DNA of 64,000 nucleotides from Streptomyces sp. CCM_MD2014. Its GTDB lineage: Bacteria > Actinomycetota > Actinomycetes > Streptomycetales > Streptomycetaceae. Below the pieces are notes generated by a model. That model did no database searches, was not told where the DNA came from, and was given only the letters and a program-made list of their open reading frames with translations. A program made the translations under genes and the position numbers. Location of the stretch: NCBI RefSeq assembly GCF_000772045.1, contig NZ_CP009754.1, positions 3,100,001 to 3,164,000 of the forward strand, in the 5' to 3' direction. Of this stretch, positions 14,882 through 22,679 are shown piece by piece; position 1 is the first letter of the stretch; each line of letters begins with the position of its first letter.

Positions 14882-17584
14882 CTGACTACGACGTTCCGAT
14901 CCCTCGGGATCCTCCCCGAGACCGCCGAAGCCCTCGAAGCCGTCGGCATCACCACCCCGTTCCCGATCCAGGAGCTGACGCTCCCCGTGGCCCTGTCGGG
15001 CACGGACGTGATCGGCCAGGCCAAGACCGGCACCGGCAAGACGCTGGGCTTCGGCCTTCCGCTCCTCGAGCGCGTCACCGTCCCCGCCGACGTCGAGGCG
15101 GGCCGCGCGGCGCCCGAGGCCCTGACCGACTCCCCGCAGGCCCTCGTCGTCGTCCCGACGCGCGAGCTGTGCCAGCAGGTCACCAACGACCTCCTGACCG
15201 CCGGCAAGGTGCGCAACGTCCGCGTCACCGCGATCTACGGCGGCCGGGCCTACGAACCGCAGGTGGAGGCCCTGAAGAAGGGCGTCGACGTGATCGTCGG
15301 CACCCCGGGCCGCCTGCTGGACCTCGCCGGCCAGAAGAAGCTGAGCCTCAAGCACGTCAAGTGCCTGGTCCTCGACGAGGCCGACGAAATGCTCGACCTG
15401 GGCTTCCTGCCCGACGTCGAGAAGATCATCAACATGCTGCCGGCCCGGCGCCAGACCATGCTCTTCTCGGCGACCATGCCGGGCGCGGTCATCGGACTCG
15501 CCCGCCGCTACATGTCGCAGCCCACGCACATCCGCGCCACCTCGCCGGACGACGCGGGCGCCACGGTGGCGAACACCAAGCAGTTCGTCTACCGCGCGCA
15601 CAACATGGACAAGCCCGAGATGGTGGCCCGCATACTGCAGGCCGAGGGCCGCGGTCTGGCCATGGTCTTCTGCCGCACCAAGCGCACCGCCGCCGACCTC
15701 GCCGACCAGCTCAAGCAGCGCGGTTTCGCCTCCGGCGCCGTCCACGGCGACCTCGGCCAGGGCGCCCGCGAGCAGGCCCTGCGCGCCTTCCGCAACGGCA
15801 AGGTGGACGTGCTCGTCTGCACCGACGTCGCCGCCCGCGGCATCGACGTCGAGGGCGTGACACACGTCATCAACTACCAGTCGCCGGAAGAGGAGAAGAC
15901 GTACCTGCACCGCATCGGCCGCACCGGCCGCGCGGGCGCGAAGGGTACGGCGATCACGCTGGTCGACTGGGACGACATCCCGCGCTGGCAGCTGATCAAC
16001 AAGGCGCTGGACCTGGGCTTCAACGACCCGGCGGAGACCTACTCCACCTCCCCGCACCTGTACACCGACCTCGGCATCCCCGAGGGCACCAAGGGCGTCC
16101 TGCCGCGCTCCGCGCGCACCCGCGCCGGGCTCGACGCGGAGGAGCTCGAGGACCTGGGCGAGCCGGGCGGACGCGGTGGCCGCGGGCGCGGCGACCGTGG
16201 TGGCCGGGGCGGGCGCGACGACGCGCGTTCCAGCGACCGCGAGCGCGACCGTTCGTCCCGTACGCCGCGCCGCCGCCGTCGGATGCGCGGCGGTGCGCCG
16301 GTGGACGCGGAGGCCGCCGCGAGCCCCGCGACCGCCGAGGTCGTGACCGGCGGTACGGACGGGGCCGCCGACGCGGGCGCCGACGCCGCCAAGGGTCCCC
16401 GCACGCTGCGCCGCCGGCGCCGTACGCGCGGCGGCGAGCCGTCGCGCCACCCGGAGTCGGCCGCGACGACCGACGTGCCCGCGCCGCAGGCCGCCGAGGA
16501 CAGCGCGCCGGCGCCTGCCGAGGCCGCGGTCGACGTGGTCACGGAGGCGGCCGAGGTCGCGAAGCCGCGCCGCCGCCGCACCCGCAAGGCCGCGGAGGCT
16601 CCGGCGGCCACTGAGGCGACGGCCGTGGAGACCCAGGCCGTCGTCGAGGCCCCGGCGGTTGCGGAGGCATCGGTGGTCGTCGAGGCGCCTGCTGCCGAGG
16701 CTCCCGCCGCGAAGCCCCGCCGCCGCACCCGCAAGGCCACGACCGCCGAGACGGCGGTCGACACGGCCGAGGGCGCCACCGAGCCCGCGGCGGAGCCGGC
16801 CGAGACCAAGCCGAGGACCCGCCGCACCCGCAAGACCGCCGCGGCCGCCGAGGCCGCCGTACCGGCTCCGGAGGCAGAGGCGACGACCGAGGCCGAGGCC
16901 AAGCCCCGCCGTACCCGGAAGACCGCCGCCGCCAAGGCCGAAGCCCCCGCGGAAGGCGCCGCCGACACCGCCGAAGGCACCGAGGCCAAGCCCAAGGCAC
17001 GCCGCACCCGCAAGACCGCTGCGGCCGCCGAGGCCGCCGTGCCGGCTCCGGAGGCAGAGGCAGAGGCAACGGCCGAGGCCAAGCCCCGCCGCACCCGGAA
17101 GACCGCCGCCGCCAAGGCCGAAGCCCCCGCGGAAGGCGCCGCCGACACCGCCGAAGGCACCGAGGCCAAGCCCAAGGCACGCCGCACCCGCAAGACCGCT
17201 GCGGCCGCCGAGGCCGCCGTGCCGGCTCCGGAGGCAGAGGCAGAGGCAACGGCCGAGGCCAAGCCCCGCCGCACCCGGAAGACCGCCGCCGCCAAGGCCG
17301 AAGCCCCCGCGGAAGGCGCCGCCGACACCGCCGAAGGCACCGAGGCCAAGCCCAAGGCACGCCGCACCCGCAAGACCGCCGCCGCGGCCGAGACCGCCGC
17401 CGAGATTCCGGCGCAGGCCTCGCAGGAGCCGGAGGCCGCACCGCGGCGTCGGACCCGTAAGGCCGCGGCCGCCGTCGCGGCGCCCGCCGAGGCCGGCGAC
17501 ACGGCGGAGGCGAAGCCGAAGGCCCGCCGCACCCGCAAGGCGGCCACGGCCGTCACGCAGTCCGCGGAGGCCGGCGAGAGCTGA
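14882..17584 (+). CDS. DEAD-box RNA helicase with long repetitive basic C-terminus
   Basis: 900 residues from a probable CTG start (AAGAGG seven bases upstream; protein begins x-TTTFRSLGILPETAEAL). Core motifs: AKTGTGKT (I), PTREL (Ia), DEAD (II, at about 165), SAT (III), and VCTDVAARGIDVEGV and HRIGRTGRAG (V-VI). The last about 430 residues are low complexity: acidic Ala/Glu-rich stretches alternating with RRTRK basic patches, including a 180-bp tandem repeat, and probably bind RNA. It should unwind RNA duplexes in ribosome assembly or degradosome-like complexes, like mycobacterial RhlE. An in-frame GTG at 14783 is an alternative start but adds an uncharacteristic N-terminus. Confidence 0.93.
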   Translation: MTTTFRSLGILPETAEALEAVGITTPFPIQELTLPVALSGTDVIGQAKTGTGKTLGFGLPLLERVTVPADVEAGRAAPEALTDSPQALVVVPTRELCQQVTNDLLTAGKVRNVRVTAIYGGRAYEPQVEALKKGVDVIVGTPGRLLDLAGQKKLSLKHVKCLVLDEADEMLDLGFLPDVEKIINMLPARRQTMLFSATMPGAVIGLARRYMSQPTHIRATSPDDAGATVANTKQFVYRAHNMDKPEMVARILQAEGRGLAMVFCRTKRTAADLADQLKQRGFASGAVHGDLGQGAREQALRAFRNGKVDVLVCTDVAARGIDVEGVTHVINYQSPEEEKTYLHRIGRTGRAGAKGTAITLVDWDDIPRWQLINKALDLGFNDPAETYSTSPHLYTDLGIPEGTKGVLPRSARTRAGLDAEELEDLGEPGGRGGRGRGDRGGRGGRDDARSSDRERDRSSRTPRRRRRMRGGAPVDAEAAASPATAEVVTGGTDGAADAGADAAKGPRTLRRRRRTRGGEPSRHPESAATTDVPAPQAAEDSAPAPAEAAVDVVTEAAEVAKPRRRRTRKAAEAPAATEATAVETQAVVEAPAVAEASVVVEAPAAEAPAAKPRRRTRKATTAETAVDTAEGATEPAAEPAETKPRTRRTRKTAAAAEAAVPAPEAEATTEAEAKPRRTRKTAAAKAEAPAEGAADTAEGTEAKPKARRTRKTAAAAEAAVPAPEAEAEATAEAKPRRTRKTAAAKAEAPAEGAADTAEGTEAKPKARRTRKTAAAAEAAVPAPEAEAEATAEAKPRRTRKTAAAKAEAPAEGAADTAEGTEAKPKARRTRKTAAAAETAAEIPAQASQEPEAAPRRRTRKAAAAVAAPAEAGDTAEAKPKARRTRKAATAVTQSAEAGES
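16801..17380 (+). repeat. In-frame 180-bp tandem repeat (about 3.2 copies)
   Basis: Copies begin at 16801, 16981 and 17161, with a partial copy at 17341. The second and third copies are identical over all 180 nt and the first is slightly diverged. The period is 60 codons, so copy number can change without frameshift. Confidence 0.95.
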
Positions 17585-17602
17585 TCCACGCCGCTCGTCC
17601 CG

Positions 17603-17649
17603 CGCCGTCGGCCCGGTCCCGCGCTCCACGCGGGGCCGGGCCGACGGCG
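17603..17649 (+). terminator. Strong stem-loop terminator after the helicase gene
   Basis: A 21-bp stem with one G-T pair and the 5-nt loop CTCCA begins 18 nt after the helicase stop codon. Confidence 0.85.
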
Positions 17650-17705
17650 TCGTCGGGCCGCACCCGTGCCTCCGTCCGCCGGTCTCCGCCCGATAACCTC
17701 TGCCC

Positions 17706-18605
17706 GTGAGCAGGAACGCCTCCTTCAGCCCGCCCCCGGACGCACGCGCGTACCGGCTGCGCACCGCGCGCGGTGAATTCGCCGTCGTCGACTCGCCGGT
17801 GGCCGACGGGGTCGCGCCGAAGGGCGTGGTCGTGATGCTGCCCGGTTTCACGGGGAGCAAGGAGGACTTCACGCTGCTGCACCGGCCGCTGGGTGCGCGC
17901 GGGTACCGCACGGTCGCCGTGGACGGCCGGGGGCAGTACGAGTCGGCCGGGCCCGAGCACGACGAGGCCGCGTACGCCCGGCCCGAACTGGCCCGGGACG
18001 TGCTGGCACAGGTCGCCGCCCTCGGGACGCGCGTGCATCTCGTCGGGCACTCGCTGGGCGGCCAGATCGCGCGGGCCGCCGTCCTGCTCGACCACGCGCC
18101 GTTCCTGTCCCTCACGCTGATGTCCTCGGGCCCGGCGCGGATCTCCGAGTCCCAGCGGCAGCGGGTGAAGCTGCTGCGCGACGCGCTGGCCACGATGACG
18201 ATGGCCGAGGTCTGGGACGTGATGCAGGCCATGGGGCCGCCGGAGGAGGCGGGCGCCCCGGCCCCCGCCCACGGCCCGGAGGACCCGGTACGGCTGCGCG
18301 ACCGCTGGCTGGGCACCAGGCCGGCGCAACTGCTCGCCACCGGACACCAGTTGTGCACCGAGCCGGACCGTGTCGCCGAACTCGCCGCAGTGCCGCTGCC
18401 GATCCACGTGCTGTCGGGCGCCTACGACGACACCTGGCCCGTACCGCTCCTGGACGAGATGGCCGTACGGCTGGACGCGCGCCGGACGGTCGTCGCGGGC
18501 GCCGAGCACTCCCCCAACACCGACCAGCCCCTGCCGACCGCCCGCGCCCTCGCCGGCTTCTGGAACGACCACCCCGCGTCAGACCGGCCGACGCACACCC
18601 CCTGA
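17706..18605 (+). CDS. Alpha/beta hydrolase (lysophospholipase-like)
   Basis: 299 residues with LPGFTGSKEDF as oxyanion loop, GHSLGGQ nucleophile elbow (Ser about 118), an acidic position in GAYDDTWP (about 240) and GAEHSPN as histidine (about 265). No signal peptide. The GTG start follows the helicase terminator, so it has its own transcription unit. A Met-rich lid segment (TMTMAEVWDVMQAM) lies between core strands. Esterase or lipase activity is likely; substrate unknown. Confidence 0.88.
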   Translation: MSRNASFSPPPDARAYRLRTARGEFAVVDSPVADGVAPKGVVVMLPGFTGSKEDFTLLHRPLGARGYRTVAVDGRGQYESAGPEHDEAAYARPELARDVLAQVAALGTRVHLVGHSLGGQIARAAVLLDHAPFLSLTLMSSGPARISESQRQRVKLLRDALATMTMAEVWDVMQAMGPPEEAGAPAPAHGPEDPVRLRDRWLGTRPAQLLATGHQLCTEPDRVAELAAVPLPIHVLSGAYDDTWPVPLLDEMAVRLDARRTVVAGAEHSPNTDQPLPTARALAGFWNDHPASDRPTHTP

Positions 18606-18672
18606 GCCGCTTACCGGCCGGGGCCCGTCCGACCGTGGACCGGACCCGCCCGCCCCGCGGCGCCCGGCACGC

Positions 18673-19569
18673 CTAGTACTGCGCCCGCAGGTGCTCCCAG
18701 AAGCCGTCGCGCAGCGCCCGTCGCAGGTCGGCCTGGCCGCGCAGCGAGTACTGGAGCAGCCCCTCGGCCTCCACCAGCAGGTCCTGGTCCACGGAGCCGG
18801 GGAGGTAGGGATGACCGGGGAGCAGTTCCAGCAGGGCGTCGCGGCCCCGCGCCGCCAGCCACTTCGCCGCGATCTGCGCGCCCACGAAGCGGACGTCCTC
18901 GCGGGCGGGGCGCAGGGCGACCGTCCCCTCGACGGAGTGGGTCGTGCGCCGGGAGACGTACGGCTTGAAGAAGTCGAGGTCGAGGGTGCGCTGGCTGTCG
19001 ACCTCCCAGAGCAGCGGGTCGGCCTGGTTGCGTCCCTCGGGGGCCTCGATGCCCCACAGGTGGACGCGGGCGCCGTATCCCTGGGCGGCCTCGACCGCCG
19101 ACACCAGGTCCTCGTCGCCGCCGAGCAGGGCCGCGTCACTGATGGCCCGGTGCCGGGCGAGGGACTCCAGGTCCGAGCGGATGAGGGAGTCGACGCCCTT
19201 CTGCTGGTTGTTCGCGTTCAGATTGCCCAGGCGGACCTTGACGTCCGGCAGCTCGGCGATGGACTGCTGCTCCGCGGTGTGGATGCGGCGCCGGGCGCCG
19301 TCGTACCAGTACACGCGCAGCAGGCGGCTGTCCGCGAAGACGCTGCGGGCCTTGTCGATGAGCGCCTCGATCAGGGCCTCGGCGTCCAGGTCGAAGGCCC
19401 TGCGGTCCTCGGTCCCGGCCACCAGTCGCCCCGCCGCCGCGTACAGGTAGCCGGCGTCGACGAAGATCGCGTGGGTCGAGGGAGTCTTCGCCACCTCGGC
19501 GAGCATGCGCTGGAGCAGCTCGTTCGTGCGATCGATGCGAGCGTGGAGGGGCGCGAGGTCGTCGTTCAT
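18673..19569 (-). CDS. NYN domain (PIN-like ribonuclease fold) protein
   Basis: 298 residues. The NYN/LabA-like domain occupies about residues 30-180, with conserved acidic positions in IFVDAGYL and LLGGDEDLV and a DSLIRSDL segment. This fold is a metal-dependent RNase related to PIN domains. A C-terminal helical region follows, with no known domain. Start at ATG; a GTG two codons upstream is possible. RNA processing or decay is inferred from fold only. Convergent to the hydrolase gene. Confidence 0.85.
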   Translation of the reverse strand: MNDDLAPLHARIDRTNELLQRMLAEVAKTPSTHAIFVDAGYLYAAAGRLVAGTEDRRAFDLDAEALIEALIDKARSVFADSRLLRVYWYDGARRRIHTAEQQSIAELPDVKVRLGNLNANNQQKGVDSLIRSDLESLARHRAISDAALLGGDEDLVSAVEAAQGYGARVHLWGIEAPEGRNQADPLLWEVDSQRTLDLDFFKPYVSRRTTHSVEGTVALRPAREDVRFVGAQIAAKWLAARGRDALLELLPGHPYLPGSVDQDLLVEAEGLLQYSLRGQADLRRALRDGFWEHLRAQY

Positions 19570-19863
19570 CGCCACCCATTGTCCCGGCCGTCACGCTACG
19601 AACACAACCGGTCCCGGTCAGTCTTGCATCAGACACCTATCGGGCGGGACCGCCCCCTGCCCCGACCCTCATCTCGTACAAGCACCCCTCACCTTGTAAC
19701 AAGCGACTTACCTGTCAGTAATTAGTCGTGCGAAAAATTTCCTTAGCGTAGGGAATGTTTGCAGAGGGCATCCCGTTGACCACTACGGAAGCCCGGGCAC
19801 CGACGACCCAGGAGCCACACCAGTAGTTCTCCGCAGGAGGATGACCAGATCAAGGGAGAGGCC

Positions 19864-20016
19864 ATGCGCTTTGAAGTCATGCGACTCGACGACGTCGACG
19901 GGACCCCCGTGGACACGACTGTCGTGGACGCCGCCTCCGTGAACCGCATTGTTCAGCAGGCCGCCGCCATCGGGCAGCGCCTGTGGATCCGCCCCGCCGA
20001 CACCTCGGCCTTGTAG
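19864..20016 (+). CDS. Conserved 50-residue small protein
   Basis: A short frame starting MRFEVMRLDDVDGTPVD and ending RPADTSAL, preceded by a good GGGAGAGG ribosome binding site and closed by a bidirectional terminator. Codon usage is Streptomyces-typical (mostly G/C at third positions). I recall near-identical small proteins in other Streptomyces, but no function is known. No membrane segment. A long 5-prime region with the inverted repeat CTTGT-A-ACAAG (19693-19703) precedes it. Confidence 0.75.
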   Translation: MRFEVMRLDDVDGTPVDTTVVDAASVNRIVQQAAAIGQRLWIRPADTSAL

Positions 20017-20035
20017 CGCGGACCCTTCGCACATG

Positions 20036-20078
20036 CGCAGGGCCCCCGTACGGAACGACACCGTGCGGGGGCCCTGCG
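20036..20078. terminator. Bidirectional stem-loop terminator
   Basis: 18-nt arms with a single mismatch and a 7-nt loop, between the small gene and the convergent marC-type gene. Confidence 0.85.
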
Positions 20079-20084
20079 GTCGTT

Positions 20085-20690
20085 TCAGGCGCCCTGGATC
20101 ACCTGCGTGACGCCGTTGATGATCTGCTGCACGGCGATCGCGGAGAGCATCATGCCGGCCAGGCGGGTCACCAGGACCACGCCGCCGTCCTTGATGACCC
20201 GGATGATCAGCAGCGAGTAGCGCATCACCAGCCACAGCACCACGTGGATCGCGAGGATCGCCGCCCACACCGAGACCTGCGTGGTCACGCTGTCCGCCTT
20301 CTGCACGGCCAGGATGACCGACACGATCGCCCCGGGCCCGGCGAGCAGCGGCATGCCCAGCGGTACGAGGGCGACGTTGACGTCCTTGGTCTGCTTCGGC
20401 TCGTCCGTCTTGCCGGTGAGCAGGTCGAGGGCGATCAGCAGAAGCAGCAGTCCCCCCGCGATCATCAGGGCGGGCACGGAGACGTGCAGGTAGTCCAGGA
20501 TCTGGTGCCCGAGCAGTCCGAACACCGTGATCACGCCACCGGCGACGCAGACGGCCTGGAAGGCCATCCGGCGCTGCACCTTGGCGGGTCGGCCCGCGGT
20601 CAGCGCGAGGAAGATCGGGGTGATCCCGGGGGGATCCATGATGACGAAAAGGGTCAGGAAGAGAGAGCCGAAGACGGCGACGTCGAACAT
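20085..20690 (-). CDS. MarC family integral membrane protein
   Basis: 201 residues with six predicted membrane helices. The MarC signature features FVIMDPPGITPIFLALT near the start and PLGMPLLAGPGAI in the middle are present. The family was named after a locus near E. coli marRAB but its transport function is unproven. Normal family length. The ATG start lies downstream of the PHP gene (88-nt gap), possibly one operon. Confidence 0.92.
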   Translation of the reverse strand: MFDVAVFGSLFLTLFVIMDPPGITPIFLALTAGRPAKVQRRMAFQAVCVAGGVITVFGLLGHQILDYLHVSVPALMIAGGLLLLLIALDLLTGKTDEPKQTKDVNVALVPLGMPLLAGPGAIVSVILAVQKADSVTTQVSVWAAILAIHVVLWLVMRYSLLIIRVIKDGGVVLVTRLAGMMLSAIAVQQIINGVTQVIQGA

Positions 20691-20777
20691 GGGTGTGCTA
20701 CTGGCCTTGCGGAAGAGGGAGAAGAGTGGAAGGAAGCCCGCCCGAGGGAAGGGCGACGCAGGCGCGCGGGGGTGAGG

Positions 20778-21635
20778 TCAGGCCCCGCCGGCCCCCGGCA
20801 CGGGGAACGCCCCGAACGCCCGGCGCGTGATCTCCCCGTACACCTCGGGGTCGGTCGTGTACTCGCCGAGCACACAGGTCTTCCGGCTGCCGTGGTAGTC
20901 GCTCGAGCCGGTGACCAGGAGCCCCAGCTCCTTCGCCGTGCCGCGCAGCCGGGCCCGGGTCTCGGCGTCGTGGTCCATGTGGTCGACCTCGATGCCGTCG
21001 AGCCCGGCGGCCGCAAGGTCGGCGATCGCGGCCTCGGGCACGGTGCGGCCGCGCTTGGCGGCGGCCGGGTGCGCGAACACGGCGACGCCGCCCGCACCCT
21101 TGATCAGCCGGAGCGCCTCGAAGGGGTCTGTCTCGTGCTTCTCCACGTGGGCCCGGCCGCCGTCGGCCAGCCAGTCCCGGGTGAAGGCGTCGTTCACGGT
21201 CGGGACGACGCCCAGTTCCACCAGGGCGGAGGCCACGTGCGGCCGGCCGACCGAGCCGTCACCGGCGATCCTGGCGACCTGCTCCCAGGTGACGGGCACG
21301 CCGAGCTCGTTGAGCTTGGCGACCATGGCCCGGGCCCGGGGCACCCGGTCGTCCCGGACCAGCTCGCGTTCGGCGAGCAGGGCGGGCTCCTCGGGGTCGA
21401 AGAGGTAGGCCAGCATGTGCATGCTGACGCCGTCGAGGCGGCAGGAGAGCTCGGCGCCGGTGACGAGGGTGAGCCCCTCGGGCAGCGCGGCGACCGCCTC
21501 GGCGTGGCCCCGGGTGGTGTCGTGGTCGGTCAGCGCGACGACGTCGAGGCCGGTCGCGGCGGCCTTGCGCACCAGCTGGGCCGGGGTGTCCGTGCCGTCG
21601 GACGCGGTGGAGTGGGTGTGCAGATCGATGCGCAC
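20778..21635 (-). CDS. PHP domain phosphoesterase
   Basis: 285 residues. The polymerase-and-histidinol-phosphatase metal motifs are visible: RIDLHTHSTASDG at the N-terminus, LTDHDT at about 35, and SSDYHG near residue 250. These coordinate two or three metals and hydrolyse phosphodiesters; related proteins act on 3-prime,5-prime-bisnucleotides or RNA oligonucleotides. The GTG start has GGAG eight bases upstream. Upstream of marC on the same strand. Confidence 0.92.
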   Translation of the reverse strand: MRIDLHTHSTASDGTDTPAQLVRKAAATGLDVVALTDHDTTRGHAEAVAALPEGLTLVTGAELSCRLDGVSMHMLAYLFDPEEPALLAERELVRDDRVPRARAMVAKLNELGVPVTWEQVARIAGDGSVGRPHVASALVELGVVPTVNDAFTRDWLADGGRAHVEKHETDPFEALRLIKGAGGVAVFAHPAAAKRGRTVPEAAIADLAAAGLDGIEVDHMDHDAETRARLRGTAKELGLLVTGSSDYHGSRKTCVLGEYTTDPEVYGEITRRAFGAFPVPGAGGA

Positions 21636-21782
21636 GACGCTGACTCCAAGCGGTGACGGGACGGAAGGGGACGCTCAAGGATAACCGGAACCAGACCCCC
21701 CACCGTCACACCCGCAGGACCCCTGCACCCCCTACGCGCCCCGCTCACCCACGACACCGCGACGGCGCCAGGCACCGCGATA

Positions 21783-21876
21783 GCGCCACGGCACCACGGA
21801 ATCACGACATCACGGCATCACGGCAGCGCCACGGCATCACGGCATCACCGCAGAGCGCCACGGCATCACGGCAGCG
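21783..21876. repeat. Short degenerate direct repeats
   Basis: Several ATCACGGC octamers interspersed with GCGCCACGGC units, ending at the stop codon of the zinc-ribbon protein gene. No gene is evident in this 241-nt interval. Confidence 0.8.
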
Positions 21877-22527
21877 CTACGCCACCGTCGGCTCGATCAG
21901 CCGCGGCGACAGCGCCCCGCACGGCACCAGGTCCACCTCGGCGCCCGCGTCCCGCAGGTCGGTCAGCACCAGCTCCTCGTACATCAGCAGCCCCGACCGC
22001 TCGGGCCACACGACGGCCCACAGCCACATCCCGAGGGCCTCCCCGGCGAAGACGGCACGGTCGACGGGACCGCCGGAGACGTGCCACAGGGGGGTGGGCC
22101 GGCCCGCGGCCAGGACCTTGACCTGGGGCGGCTTCTCGACGTCCAGGTACGGGCCGGGGTCCGGGGCGTCCAGGCCCGCGTACCGCGCGCCGAGGCCGAC
22201 GCCGATCTCCTCGGCGACCAGGATCAGCTCACCGATGCCACCCAGCGGGCCGGGTCCGGAACAGGCCACGGCGGTCGCCCGCCCCCCGCTGCGGTCGTCG
22301 CCCGCACACGCGACGCCGGTGAACAGCCAGCCGACCGGCAGCGGCCAGGGCATCCAGACCGGGACCTGCGTGCGGTGCACCACGACGCCGAGCGCCTCGA
22401 CGCTGGGCGGGAGTACGGGCTGCACCGGGTGCACCGTGCCGTGCAGGTCGCACTGCCAGGAATCGGCGAAGAGGCCGGGAGCCCTGACCCGGCCACCACA
22501 CTTCGGGCAACTGGGTTCGCCCCTCAT
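21877..22527 (-). CDS. Hypothetical protein with N-terminal zinc ribbon
   Basis: 216 residues. The first 30 contain CPKCGG and a later Cys/His pair (CDLHG), a probable zinc ribbon, followed by a conserved-looking Trp/Pro-rich region (VPVWMPWPLPVGW) and no membrane helix. I recall this as a conserved Streptomyces family of unknown function (DUF6758-like). The ATG was preferred because the zinc motif begins four residues later; an in-frame GTG eight codons upstream is possible. Divergent from the MFS gene. Confidence 0.75.
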   Translation of the reverse strand: MRGEPSCPKCGGRVRAPGLFADSWQCDLHGTVHPVQPVLPPSVEALGVVVHRTQVPVWMPWPLPVGWLFTGVACAGDDRSGGRATAVACSGPGPLGGIGELILVAEEIGVGLGARYAGLDAPDPGPYLDVEKPPQVKVLAAGRPTPLWHVSGGPVDRAVFAGEALGMWLWAVVWPERSGLLMYEELVLTDLRDAGAEVDLVPCGALSPRLIEPTVA

Positions 22528-22597
22528 AGAGCCCCACGGTCCTACCCTCACCCGCCCACGTCAAGGACGATCACCCGTCCGCAGAACTAGCTGCATG

Positions 22598-22627
22598 TTG
22601 CATTAATTAGCTCAGCTAACTTACTAT
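22598..22627 (+). promoter_or_regulatory. Housekeeping-type promoter of the MFS gene with embedded operator
   Basis: TTGCAT (22598-22603) and TACTAT (22622-22627) are separated by 18 nt, a good sigma-70/HrdB match in an unusually AT-rich stretch. The spacer holds the perfect inverted repeat TTAGCT-C-AGCTAA (22607-22619), placed where a repressor would block polymerase. Confidence 0.7.
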
Positions 22628-22679
22628 GTGTATACGCCAACCATTTGGCACCCATCTCGTCGGCATTGGAGAGCAAGCA

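Noticed and set aside
14795..18358. 1187-codon minus-strand open frame opposite the helicase gene
   Set aside because: Low-complexity mirror of the helicase coding strand with repetitive Gly/Leu content; no ribosome binding site or conserved motif.
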